Assembly (NCBI GenBank): GCA_029202545.1
Contig: CP119311.1
Coordinates: 3,720,001 to 3,784,000, forward strand
DNA: 64,000 nucleotides
Direction: 5' to 3'
Source of the DNA: Candidatus Pseudobacter hemicellulosilyticus
GTDB lineage: Bacteria > Bacteroidota > Bacteroidia > Chitinophagales > Chitinophagaceae
The notes beneath the pieces were generated by a model. It searched no databases, was not told the DNA's origin, and was given only the letters and a program-made list of their open reading frames with translations. This document shows, in pieces, positions 37,201-44,203 of this stretch (position 1 is its first letter; each line of letters begins with the position of its first letter). The translations under genes and the position numbers were made by a program.

Positions 37201-37804
37201 CGTCAGTAGCTGTGCCTTTCCGGCTGTTGAGTACCCGGATGGAACTGCCGGGAAGCGCACTACCGTCAGGGCTCAGTATCTGGCCGGTAAGGACCAGCGC
37301 CGGTGGATGGAGCATGAGTTTGGATGGTATGGTGGCGCTTTTGGATTCGACAGGCTTTTCGGAGAGAAAAATGGTGCGGTCATCTACGCGGAAATGAAGC
37401 GGCTGATCGTTGAAAAGGACCTGTAGGAAATCTGCCAGCGGCATGGCATCAACAGATACGGATACCGGGTGCGTGTTATTCAGTAATTGCTGGTTATACA
37501 GCACCACATAACCCGATTGTTTTTTGATCTCTTTGAAGATCGCTTTCAGCGGGATATTCCTGCCCGTATAGGTGATGGTCTGTGATGACGATGTTGCCGA
37601 TACATGCAGACAGAAAGTTAATAAAAGAAAGCTGGTCAGTTTCATGATACGCCTCATTTGTGCGGGGATCCGGAAAGCGGGTCCCGAAACACTTTTCCGG
37701 TAAACCTGCTGCCGGTAGAAAACGGGTCCGGACAGTAGGGCGATAGCGGAAAGGATCGGGATGCCCTGGCGGGATCCAATAGCAGTTTTTTGCATAAATT
37801 GCAT
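34289..37804 (-). CDS. SusC/RagA-family TonB-linked outer-membrane transporter with STN domain (second locus)
   Basis: This 1171-residue protein has the same plan as the SusC of the plus-strand operon: an N-terminal extension before the signal sequence (MRRIMKLTSFLLLTFCLHVS), STN (about 75-155, IPLKAIFKEIKKQSGYVVLY), a regulatory-like beta domain (ALVLTGQILSPDGSALPG), TonB-box-like DEVQVIAYGT, plug (VQIRGRNSISN; YGSRGANGVILIST) and barrel ending in RVITFGCQIGF. The frame opens upstream to a TTG at 37861, but ATG37804 (MQFMQKTAIG) matches the usual start. The STN domain implies signalling to the FecR encoded 209 bases upstream. Confidence 0.95.
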   Translation of the reverse strand: MQFMQKTAIGSRQGIPILSAIALLSGPVFYRQQVYRKSVSGPAFRIPAQMRRIMKLTSFLLLTFCLHVSATSSSQTITYTGRNIPLKAIFKEIKKQSGYVVLYNQQLLNNTHPVSVSVDAMPLADFLQVLFNDQPLHFRVDDRTIFLSEKPVESKSATIPSKLMLHPPALVLTGQILSPDGSALPGSSIRVLNSRKGTATDDQGRFSIPDLPEEASLEISAVGFAPLRLQLRSGTFYIVPIAGSRATAPAATLLSNKPGNLIVRLAPSTSKLDEVQVIAYGTTTRRLNTGSSVKVSSTEIAQQPVDNPLLALSGRVPGLVVTQSTGLPGSGLQVQIRGRNSISNGNDPLYIVDGVPYTNTLLPGDGYIMGLSSSAAGNPFSYLNPADIESITVLKDAGATAIYGSRGANGVILISTKKGKAGKPRVSINVQHGFGRVAKKLDLLNTRQYLDMRYEALRNDGSTPSLLNGDYDLVLWDTTRYTDWQKEFIGNTALFTDAQASLSGGNETTQFSIGAGYHRLSTVFPDNSADAKGSVHFSITNSSPDKRFNASLTGNYLVDNNQLPGMDLTRLGLTLAPDAPALYNPDGSLNWAPAPAGNSTFMNPLSVAKNTYQNKTNNLVANAVISYVLLPGITVKSSFGYTNMQTNEKSLYPSAHVSPEEKPFARGSASFVNNNISSWIIEPELGYKQMIGKGKLELQLGATIQQNNATGERINATGYPSDQVLGNMASATSLSSSGSTILVYKYNALYGRLNYNLNDEWLVDLTARRDGSSRFGRNNQFHNFGAAGIGWIFTREAFFKEQLPFLNFGKLRASYGSTGNDQIGDYRHLSLYNPVYTAGGNYQGTGGLQASRLTNPNLEWELTSKAEIALETGFLNDRLLLAVSYSHNESSNQLLSYNLPYTTGFNEIANNFPATVRNTSWEFLLNTVNLQQNQFSWTSSFNLTIPRNKLVAFPNLEQSTYASTLMIGQPLDIQQAFNYKGVDPATGLYQFASSTGDPFNPAFGTDQTLLINTQPKFYGGLQNNFRFKGFSLDFLFQFSKRTAYSNLFNTLPGMANANQLTDVLDRWQKSGDISNVQRFSANYSTYNQWGYAAMSNAGYTDVSFIRLKNASLSWELPASWTRTIHFQQARLYVQGQNLLTFTDYPGLDPENVSFLSVPPLRVITFGCQIGF

Positions 37805-38012
37805 TTGGTTGGTTGATGTAAAACGATAGTTTTTGACGAACGAAATTTTGATCAATTCCAACTACTCACCGCTACGGGGCTCAAGCCGTGGCGGTTTTTG
37901 TTATAGGAATTGACCGGTTATGATTGGCTGATCGTTGAACTGATGAAGTGGCCGTATGGCTTGCGGCCCTGTCTGCAAGAGGCTGTAACTGTATGGGTAA
38001 GGTAATGGTTGA

Positions 38013-39164
38013 TCAATTGGCGGCTACCAGTAGCCTGCGGTTGCCTTCCAGCCGGCAATTCACTTTGGATTCCTGCAATGCTTTCAGTAAACTGGACAGC
38101 TGTACATTCCGGCTCATTTCACCGCCGAACTGTACGTCCGGTATTTTCCCTTCATATATCACTTCTATATCGTACCAGCGTTCCAGCTGTTTCATCACTT
38201 CAGGCAGAGGCATATTCTCAAAATTGAAAAGCCCATTTTTCCAGGCCATGGTTTTTTCAATGTCTGCCTGGCCGGTAATGCGTACCCTGTCTGTCAGCTG
38301 TGCCTGCTGCCCAGGTTTCAGGAGGATGGCCTTGCTGTCCTTTTGCTCCTTTACAGTGATGGCGCCTTCCAGCAAAGTTGTCCGGATACCGGGTTCATCA
38401 GGGTAAGCGGTTATATTGAAGCTGGTGCCCAGCACTTCCACTTCTGCTTTTTGGTTGATACGCACTGTAAAGGGTTGTTTACTATTTCTGGCCACTTCAA
38501 AATAGGCCTCTCCGGTTACCTCCACATTTCGTGCTGATCCGGTAAAGCTGGTTGGGTAACGCAGGGAGCTGGCTGCATTCAGCCACACCCGGGTGCCATC
38601 AGGCAGTTGCAGGGTGAATTGCCTGCCTTTGGGGGTGGTCATGGTATTATAAGTGACGGTAGGGTGGATAGTTGCCGCAGGATCATAAGCCAGCTGCCCG
38701 TTTTGCAGGACCAGGTTGGAACCACTCTGTGTGGCGATGATCCCGGTGCCCAGGCTGTCAAGCACCAGCTGCCTGCCATCTGCCAATGTAAGGATGGCTC
38801 CGGCTTTTCCGGGGCCAATATCTGTTGATGCCAGGGCGTTTTCCGGGGTTTTGGCCTGCTGCTGGTTTTGCAGCAGGAGATAGGCTGCTGCTGTGATCAG
38901 CAGCAGAATAGCCGCGGCCACCGACCAGCGGCGCAGATTGAGAAGCTTTCTGACGCCAGGTTTTCCAGCATTGCTGCTGTTGGCCACCACAGCCCAGATC
39001 CTGGCTTTATGGGTGGCTTCATCTGCTACAAAATCAACGGATAACAGGATGTCTCCTTCTTTTGCTTTTTTATTGTAATACAGGTTGAGCTCCTCCATTT
39101 CTTCCGTAGTGATGGAGTTATTTTTCCATTTGTGGGCCAGTTCATAAACGCGTTGTAGATCCAT
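38013..39164 (-). CDS. FecR-type anti-sigma factor (second locus)
   Basis: This 383-residue single-pass membrane regulator has a cytosolic sigma-binding N-terminus (MDLQRVYELAHKWKNN), a transmembrane helix at about 87-105 (AAAILLLITAAAYLLL), a FecR domain (TPKGRQFTLQLPDGTRVWLN; EVTGEAYFEVARNSKQPF) and a C-terminal DUF4974-like domain. The frame opens to a TTG at 39203, but ATG39164 is the conventional start. It follows the sigma gene by 68 bases and would release it when the second SusC binds its ligand. Confidence 0.92.
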   Translation of the reverse strand: MDLQRVYELAHKWKNNSITTEEMEELNLYYNKKAKEGDILLSVDFVADEATHKARIWAVVANSSNAGKPGVRKLLNLRRWSVAAAILLLITAAAYLLLQNQQQAKTPENALASTDIGPGKAGAILTLADGRQLVLDSLGTGIIATQSGSNLVLQNGQLAYDPAATIHPTVTYNTMTTPKGRQFTLQLPDGTRVWLNAASSLRYPTSFTGSARNVEVTGEAYFEVARNSKQPFTVRINQKAEVEVLGTSFNITAYPDEPGIRTTLLEGAITVKEQKDSKAILLKPGQQAQLTDRVRITGQADIEKTMAWKNGLFNFENMPLPEVMKQLERWYDIEVIYEGKIPDVQFGGEMSRNVQLSSLLKALQESKVNCRLEGNRRLLVAAN

Positions 39165-39232
39165 ATCATCCTTTAAGTCTGCGAAAAAAGGCCTGACACC
39201 CAAGTTTTATCAGTATTTATTTTGAATACCTG

Positions 39233-39811
39233 TCAGAAGAGGAGAATGCTGATGGAGAGGGCGGCGTCACCCAGGGACTTACGGATGCTGGTCAGTGCCC
39301 TGTTCATGTGGTTTTCAACTGTTTTTTCAGAAATATCCAGTTGACGGGCAATTTCCTGGTTAGACAGATTGCCTTCCCTGCTCATTCGGTAAACAATACG
39401 GGGGCGTTCAGGCAGTGCTTCTACGGCAGCTTCCAGCTGTGCCATCAATTGTTGCATCTCAAGGATGGAATGAGGCTGGGGAGTCTGTGCCGGCAAGTCT
39501 TCCGGCAGGATGCCGGTAATGCTGAGCTGGCGGTGCCTGGCGGAATAAATGGAGAGGACTTTGAATTTGACAGCTGCCGCCAGCCAGTGATTCAGGGAAC
39601 GTTTGACCTGGATATTTTTACGGCGTTCCCATATTTCAATAAATAGCTGCTGAACGGTATCTTCTGCTTCCTGCGCATTGTCTAATTGCCGGGCGGCCAA
39701 AGTGAAGAGCAGGTTCCAGTAGCGGTTGTAAATCTCCCTGAATGCCAGCTGGTCCTCCTGTTGCAACAGGTCAGTAAGGGCCTGGTCTGTATATAGTGCA
39801 TAGTCTGCCAT
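39233..39811 (-). CDS. ECF-type RNA polymerase sigma factor (second locus)
   Basis: This 192-residue sigma factor has region 2 at about 20-90 (QLAFREIYNRYWNLLFTLA; TVQQLFIEIWERRKNI) and region 4 at about 125-180 (LPERPRIVYRMSREGNLSNQ, then a helix-turn-helix with LDISEKTVENHMNRALTSI). It heads the minus-strand operon sigma-FecR-SusC-SusD-TlpA. It is divergent from the C39-like gene at 40024, with 212 bases between them. Confidence 0.93.
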   Translation of the reverse strand: MADYALYTDQALTDLLQQEDQLAFREIYNRYWNLLFTLAARQLDNAQEAEDTVQQLFIEIWERRKNIQVKRSLNHWLAAAVKFKVLSIYSARHRQLSITGILPEDLPAQTPQPHSILEMQQLMAQLEAAVEALPERPRIVYRMSREGNLSNQEIARQLDISEKTVENHMNRALTSIRKSLGDAALSISILLF

Positions 39812-40023
39812 AAATGATCAAAAGGTGGACATATGGCCTCAGTTAGTTTGGGTATGGGTTGTGTTAAATGGATGGAAAGGTACGTATTATTTGTTTTGAT
39901 TGACTGTTTCCTGCGCGGTTGGTAATTTAACAATCCGGATAGCTGCACTCAAATAATTTCCCGGATGAATTCGTCTATATTGCAGCGGACAAATTCCTGA
40001 ACCTGATCTTAAAAGACCTCCAT

Positions 40024-40569
40024 ATGCGATACCTGACTATCCTCCTGTTATTCAGTATTTTTTCCGTTCAATTGCTGGCGCAAACAGCCCCATCCAGGTC
40101 TTTGCTGCCAACAGTTCAGCATCACCAGCAGCTGTATTCCATGTCCTGTATTCCTTCTTCCGTAGAGATGGTCCTGAAGTTCAACAACAAGGCCAATGAA
40201 AATTTTTACGATTTCCAGCATGGCTGGAAGAACAAGAACACCGGGACATTTGGAGATTTTGACGGCAAAACCATCAATGGAATAACCTTCACCCAGCAGT
40301 TTAACCTGAACAGGTCCGCCGATTTTCCGATAGACAGCCTTTTCAGCACTATTGATGCAGAACTGGCCGCAGACAGGAAGGTGATTGTCTCCCTGGTGTC
40401 CGGTCCGGGCCTATGGCATATCTATGTCATTGACAGCCGTACAGCGGAGGGCGATTATCTCTGCTACAGCCGGGGATATGGAAGCCCTGAAGTACTGGAA
40501 GTGCGCAATACTAAAAGGATCATCAGGGAAATGGGTGGAACAGATATCCTGACCTACCGGGTGAATTGA
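40024..40569 (+). CDS. Exported C39-like papain-fold cysteine peptidase
   Basis: This 181-residue protein has a signal peptide (cleavage near LLAQT, residue 20). It then shows a Q/C motif (QLYSMSCIPSSVEMVLKF, C42) and a distant histidine in a hydrophobic strand (LWHIYVID, H132, with D137 close by), as in peptidase C39-like domains. The body is only about 160 residues, the size of a stand-alone C39_2 domain. Substrate is unknown. Its stop lies 18 bases from the end of the convergent SBBP-repeat gene, and it is divergent from the sigma factor of the second Sus operon. Confidence 0.6.
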   Translation: MRYLTILLLFSIFSVQLLAQTAPSRSLLPTVQHHQQLYSMSCIPSSVEMVLKFNNKANENFYDFQHGWKNKNTGTFGDFDGKTINGITFTQQFNLNRSADFPIDSLFSTIDAELAADRKVIVSLVSGPGLWHIYVIDSRTAEGDYLCYSRGYGSPEVLEVRNTKRIIREMGGTDILTYRVN

Positions 40570-40587
40570 AAAAAATAAAAAAATCGC

Positions 40588-43500
40588 TTAGTTCCGGAGA
40601 CAGTACGGCCCTCCCAACATCACTACCGTGTCAGCGCCGATGCATAAGCCAAACAGGTCTAATACACAGGTCCTGACAACACTGACAGTATGCCGGCAAC
40701 TGGTGCCTGAAGGACATTTGCCTGTTATGCCGGAACCGCACCCGCAATCTGGTTTTAAAACGATCTTACAAAGCTGACAGGAACTGCATTGGCGGTTGCC
40801 ATAACCGTTTTCGCATTTTTCTCCCGGGTCAAGGATCCCATCACCGCATCGTCTTAACGTACAGTTTGAGCGGCATCCCGGAGTGCCGTCACATTCTTCT
40901 CCGGGATCTTTGCGGTCATTGCCGCATTGGCACAGTACCCTGGTGGTGGCGGTAGCAGTAAGACGTCTGCCTCCTGCGCGGAGGATAGCAGCATTGGTAA
41001 TATTGATGGCTTCGCAATTGGCTGGATTGGCAGCGTTGTTAACCCTGCCGGTAATAACAATTGTGGTAGCACCGGGCTGGGCCTGGAATGCGCAGCTGAT
41101 ACTGTTGGCTGCCCGTGAGCAGCCTGGGCCGCTAACGCTTGTGACGTTAATGGCTGAGGGGACATTGTCGGCAATGTTAACAGGAATGGGGGCATCACCC
41201 GGATTGATAAAAGTAATAGTGTAAGTGATGATGTCTCCTCTGCGGATGGAGGACGGGCCATCTTTAAAAAAGGCGGAGGGCTCAATGTTAAAACTGACGT
41301 TACAGAGCGTGTAGATCAACAGGTCGGCATTGCCTCTTCGTGCATCTCCGCCGCTTAGGGGACTTATTGTTTCAATATCGTCAGAAACTGTAGCGCCAAC
41401 AACGGTTACGCAGAACTCATCTCTTGAAGCACTGACAGCGGCAATGGCAAAGCCTCTGTCTTCCCCTTCGCCTCCCAGGTAGGAAAAATAGTCTGGTTCT
41501 CCATCTTCCGTAATACGGCAATAAAAAATATCTGATGTGCCGCCCCGGAAAGTAGCACCAGCGCCTGTGGCGTGACCATCAACGCTGATGGTCCCTGTAA
41601 CATAGACCCTGTCAAACTGGTCAACCACCAGTTCTTCCCCATGGTCTCTTTCTATACCTTCAATGCTGGTCTTCCACAATATGTTCTCTCCTCCGGCTTC
41701 CAGTTTTGCTACAAAAATATGCGAACTGTTATTCTCGGCTGATGCCGATGCGCCGGTGATAAAGGCCTGCTTCCTGGCATTGACGGCAATGCCGCGGGCA
41801 TAGTCCTCTTTTCCGGTTTCTCCGATATACGTTGAATAAATAATGGCATCGCCAGTTCTGTTCAGGCGTGTGACAAATGCCTCTGCGCATTCCCGGCCTG
41901 TTAGCGTACCGGTACATGCTGCATTGTCCTGTTCTGTGTGCTGCTGCTGATAGGAAATGTCATTGGTAGGGAAATCTTTGGAGGCCGTCATGCCGGTGGC
42001 GAAGGCAAATCCGTCAACCACATCAATATCCATAATGACATCCCTGCCTGATCCGCCCAGGTAGGTGAAGTATTCATACCGGCTGAGGTTGAGGTCAATT
42101 TTGGTTATAAATCCGTCGTAGCTGCCGCCTTTATGGGTTTGCTGGAAACTGCCTGCTGTAGCATCGGAAGCCTGGAATGCACTGCTTGCGGCAGAGCCGC
42201 CAACATAGATAAATCCCTCGCTGTCGGTTGCATTCTTTGAGTAAACAATACTATTGGGATGATTACTTCTTGCTTTTCCTATGAAGGTACCCAGCTGAAA
42301 TTCGCCATCAGGCGACAGTTTGGCAACAAAAGCACCGCTGGACAGCCTGGTGGGCTGGACAACACCGGGCGAGGTGGGGAAGTCGCTGGACGCGGACCAG
42401 CCCGTAATATAAGCGCTGCCATCAGCCATGGCTTCAATACTGCGGGCATTTTCATCACCTGATCCGCCGAGGAAAGTAGCGTATAGAAGGTTAGCGCCTG
42501 CTGGCAGGTAGGGATTTATCCGCATGACAAAAGCATCTCCGGAGCCATTGCGAACCGTAGCGTCGCTAACAGGGAAATCCGCTGAAAAGGTCTTGCCCAC
42601 AATAAAAACGGTCCCGTCAGCGCCTGTCTTAACGTCAAAGCCCTGGCCAATAAAATCATTGGCGCCATCATCCGCAAGTAACATGCCGTCCCTGCCAGAT
42701 CCGCCATAGTAGGTAGTAAAGATAATTTCCGGATCTATGAGCAGGTCTGTATTTCTGTTGGGGTTGGTCGCAGTAAAGCCGTATTCAGTATCACTGATCA
42801 GTCTGAAGGCGCCCCTGACCTGGATCCTCTTATTGCCGGTGATAGCGTAAAACCTGGGCGCCGTTTGTGCAACGGGGCCGCCGGAAGTATGCATGATCAG
42901 GTTCCCTTTTTTATCTATTGATAGTTTTTCTGTTCCGGCCACTGCAATTTTTATATCGCTGATCCTGGCCGAAGCTTTGACCAGCAGCTGGTATTCTATC
43001 CGGCCGGTCCTTGCCTGGTAGGCCAGGCGGATGCCAGGGTATAGATTATCATTGGCCAGCACAGCGAAGGCCGGGATATTGGTCAGCCACTTATTCTTGT
43101 CCGGCCCTTTGTAGTGGCTGATCCTGCCCTCTATTTTCTTTTTTGCTTCTATGCTGCCTGCTGCGTCAACAAAGTTCAGCGCTATCAGATTACCTTTTAA
43201 GGAGGCTGTGTCATTCTTTATTTCATTTCCCTGTATGCCTTTTTGCACAATAGCAATAAATCCCTTGTTGTGAAAACCAACGGCGCTGCCTGCATTTTGT
43301 AAGATGTATTTAAACCGGCTGTCTGCCTGACCCATATTTTCCTGGAAGAACAGCGGTGTATGCAAGGGAATCTTTCCGCCGTTCTTTTCTTTTTCTTTGA
43401 ACTCTTCAAGGCTGAATTCGGCCAGCTGACCGGTCTTTAGCTGGCTGATCTTTGACAGGTTGTCCATCCTGTAGGCTTTGAATCCTTTCCGGGCCAGACC

Positions 43501-43665
43501 GGCATCAGGCGCGGGAAGGGGAGGGAGCTTTTTAATGGTGGCCGCAATGGAATCAGGGATAAAAGCTTTCTCCTGCGGCAGACGGCTTATTTGTCCGTAT
43601 CCTGTCTGACAACTAAATAATGTTGCCGCCAATGCGCCGATGAATGGGAATAGTGTTTTTTTCAT
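40588..43665 (-). CDS. Large secreted SBBP-repeat protein with DUF11 and cysteine-rich C-terminus
   Basis: This 1025-residue exported protein has a signal peptide near residue 25. An N-terminal region (about 95-320, FFQENMGQADSRFKYIL, ending near NTDLLIDPEIIF) resembles DUF7948, which usually precedes SBBP repeats. Repeats with the phrases YATFLGGSGDENARSI, YFTYLGGSGRDVIMDI and YSTYIGETGKEDYARG fill about 320-790 and likely form a beta-propeller. A DUF11-type domain (RRGDIITYTITFINPGDAPI) follows, then about 120 residues rich in Cys with CGDGILDPGEKC, like the repeats found in many myxobacterial surface proteins. No type IX sorting domain is seen at the end. Role may be adhesion or surface display; this is inference. 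Confidence 0.82.
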   Translation of the reverse strand: MKKTLFPFIGALAATLFSCQTGYGQISRLPQEKAFIPDSIAATIKKLPPLPAPDAGLARKGFKAYRMDNLSKISQLKTGQLAEFSLEEFKEKEKNGGKIPLHTPLFFQENMGQADSRFKYILQNAGSAVGFHNKGFIAIVQKGIQGNEIKNDTASLKGNLIALNFVDAAGSIEAKKKIEGRISHYKGPDKNKWLTNIPAFAVLANDNLYPGIRLAYQARTGRIEYQLLVKASARISDIKIAVAGTEKLSIDKKGNLIMHTSGGPVAQTAPRFYAITGNKRIQVRGAFRLISDTEYGFTATNPNRNTDLLIDPEIIFTTYYGGSGRDGMLLADDGANDFIGQGFDVKTGADGTVFIVGKTFSADFPVSDATVRNGSGDAFVMRINPYLPAGANLLYATFLGGSGDENARSIEAMADGSAYITGWSASSDFPTSPGVVQPTRLSSGAFVAKLSPDGEFQLGTFIGKARSNHPNSIVYSKNATDSEGFIYVGGSAASSAFQASDATAGSFQQTHKGGSYDGFITKIDLNLSRYEYFTYLGGSGRDVIMDIDVVDGFAFATGMTASKDFPTNDISYQQQHTEQDNAACTGTLTGRECAEAFVTRLNRTGDAIIYSTYIGETGKEDYARGIAVNARKQAFITGASASAENNSSHIFVAKLEAGGENILWKTSIEGIERDHGEELVVDQFDRVYVTGTISVDGHATGAGATFRGGTSDIFYCRITEDGEPDYFSYLGGEGEDRGFAIAAVSASRDEFCVTVVGATVSDDIETISPLSGGDARRGNADLLIYTLCNVSFNIEPSAFFKDGPSSIRRGDIITYTITFINPGDAPIPVNIADNVPSAINVTSVSGPGCSRAANSISCAFQAQPGATTIVITGRVNNAANPANCEAINITNAAILRAGGRRLTATATTRVLCQCGNDRKDPGEECDGTPGCRSNCTLRRCGDGILDPGEKCENGYGNRQCSSCQLCKIVLKPDCGCGSGITGKCPSGTSCRHTVSVVRTCVLDLFGLCIGADTVVMLGGPYCLRN

Positions 43666-43822
43666 AATAGCCAGGTTTACAAGTGATCTGTACTGTAAGA
43701 TGGCTATTTGCGGGTTTGCAACGGGGCGTGTTTTTCACGTTTTTGTAAGGAGGAAAACATCGTTAAGGTGTGTTGCTGCTACATTATGTGTGCATATAGT
43801 CTTTCATGATATGGGTTAGTAT

Positions 43823-43864
43823 ATCCAATAAAAAAGCCCGCTTTTGCGGGCTTTTTTATTGGAT
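43823..43864. terminator. Perfect 19-base hairpin with T tracts on both strands, in a divergent gap
   Basis: The arms ATCCAATAAAAAAGCCCGC and GCGGGCTTTTTTATTGGAT are exact complements around TTTT. This has the form of a bidirectional terminator. Oddly, the flanking genes point away from it, so no annotated gene ends here; a short RNA or lost gene is possible. Confidence 0.75.
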
Positions 43865-43987
43865 TATGTAAGAATGCTTTCTTATTGCTCCTGCTTTGTT
43901 GTAGCTGACTGCATAAACTCCTGTTTATGCAAATATTAACTACAATTATCAACTCCCGTATAAATAAGGGAGCAGGCAGCCGGGGCC

Positions 43988-44182
43988 ATGACCCAATCGT
44001 GCTATTGCTACTTTATAATTATATTTAATCATGTAATCGGGTATATGGCAGTGTCAAAACTTTTCCTGTTCTTGTTATACAGTTCAATGCTGTTGATTGG
44101 TACAGGCAGTGCTGTTGGTCTGTCCGTAAGGATCTGCAGCAGATACGGGCCAGGAATGCCGTTGTCAGATAAGGTGGAATGA
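43988..44182 (+). CDS. Possible small hydrophobic protein upstream of mprF
   Basis: A 64-residue frame starts at ATG43988 and ends 21 bases before mprF. Its centre (FLFLLYSSMLLIGTGSAVGL) could span the membrane. There is no known family and no clear ribosome binding site, so it may be chance. An internal ATG at 44045 gives a shorter version (MAVSKLFLFLL). Apart from this frame and the hairpin at 43823, nothing is seen in 43666-44203. Confidence 0.25.
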   Translation: MTQSCYCYFIIIFNHVIGYMAVSKLFLFLLYSSMLLIGTGSAVGLSVRICSRYGPGMPLSDKVE

Positions 44183-44203
44183 TCATAAAACTTTTCAGTT
44201 CCT

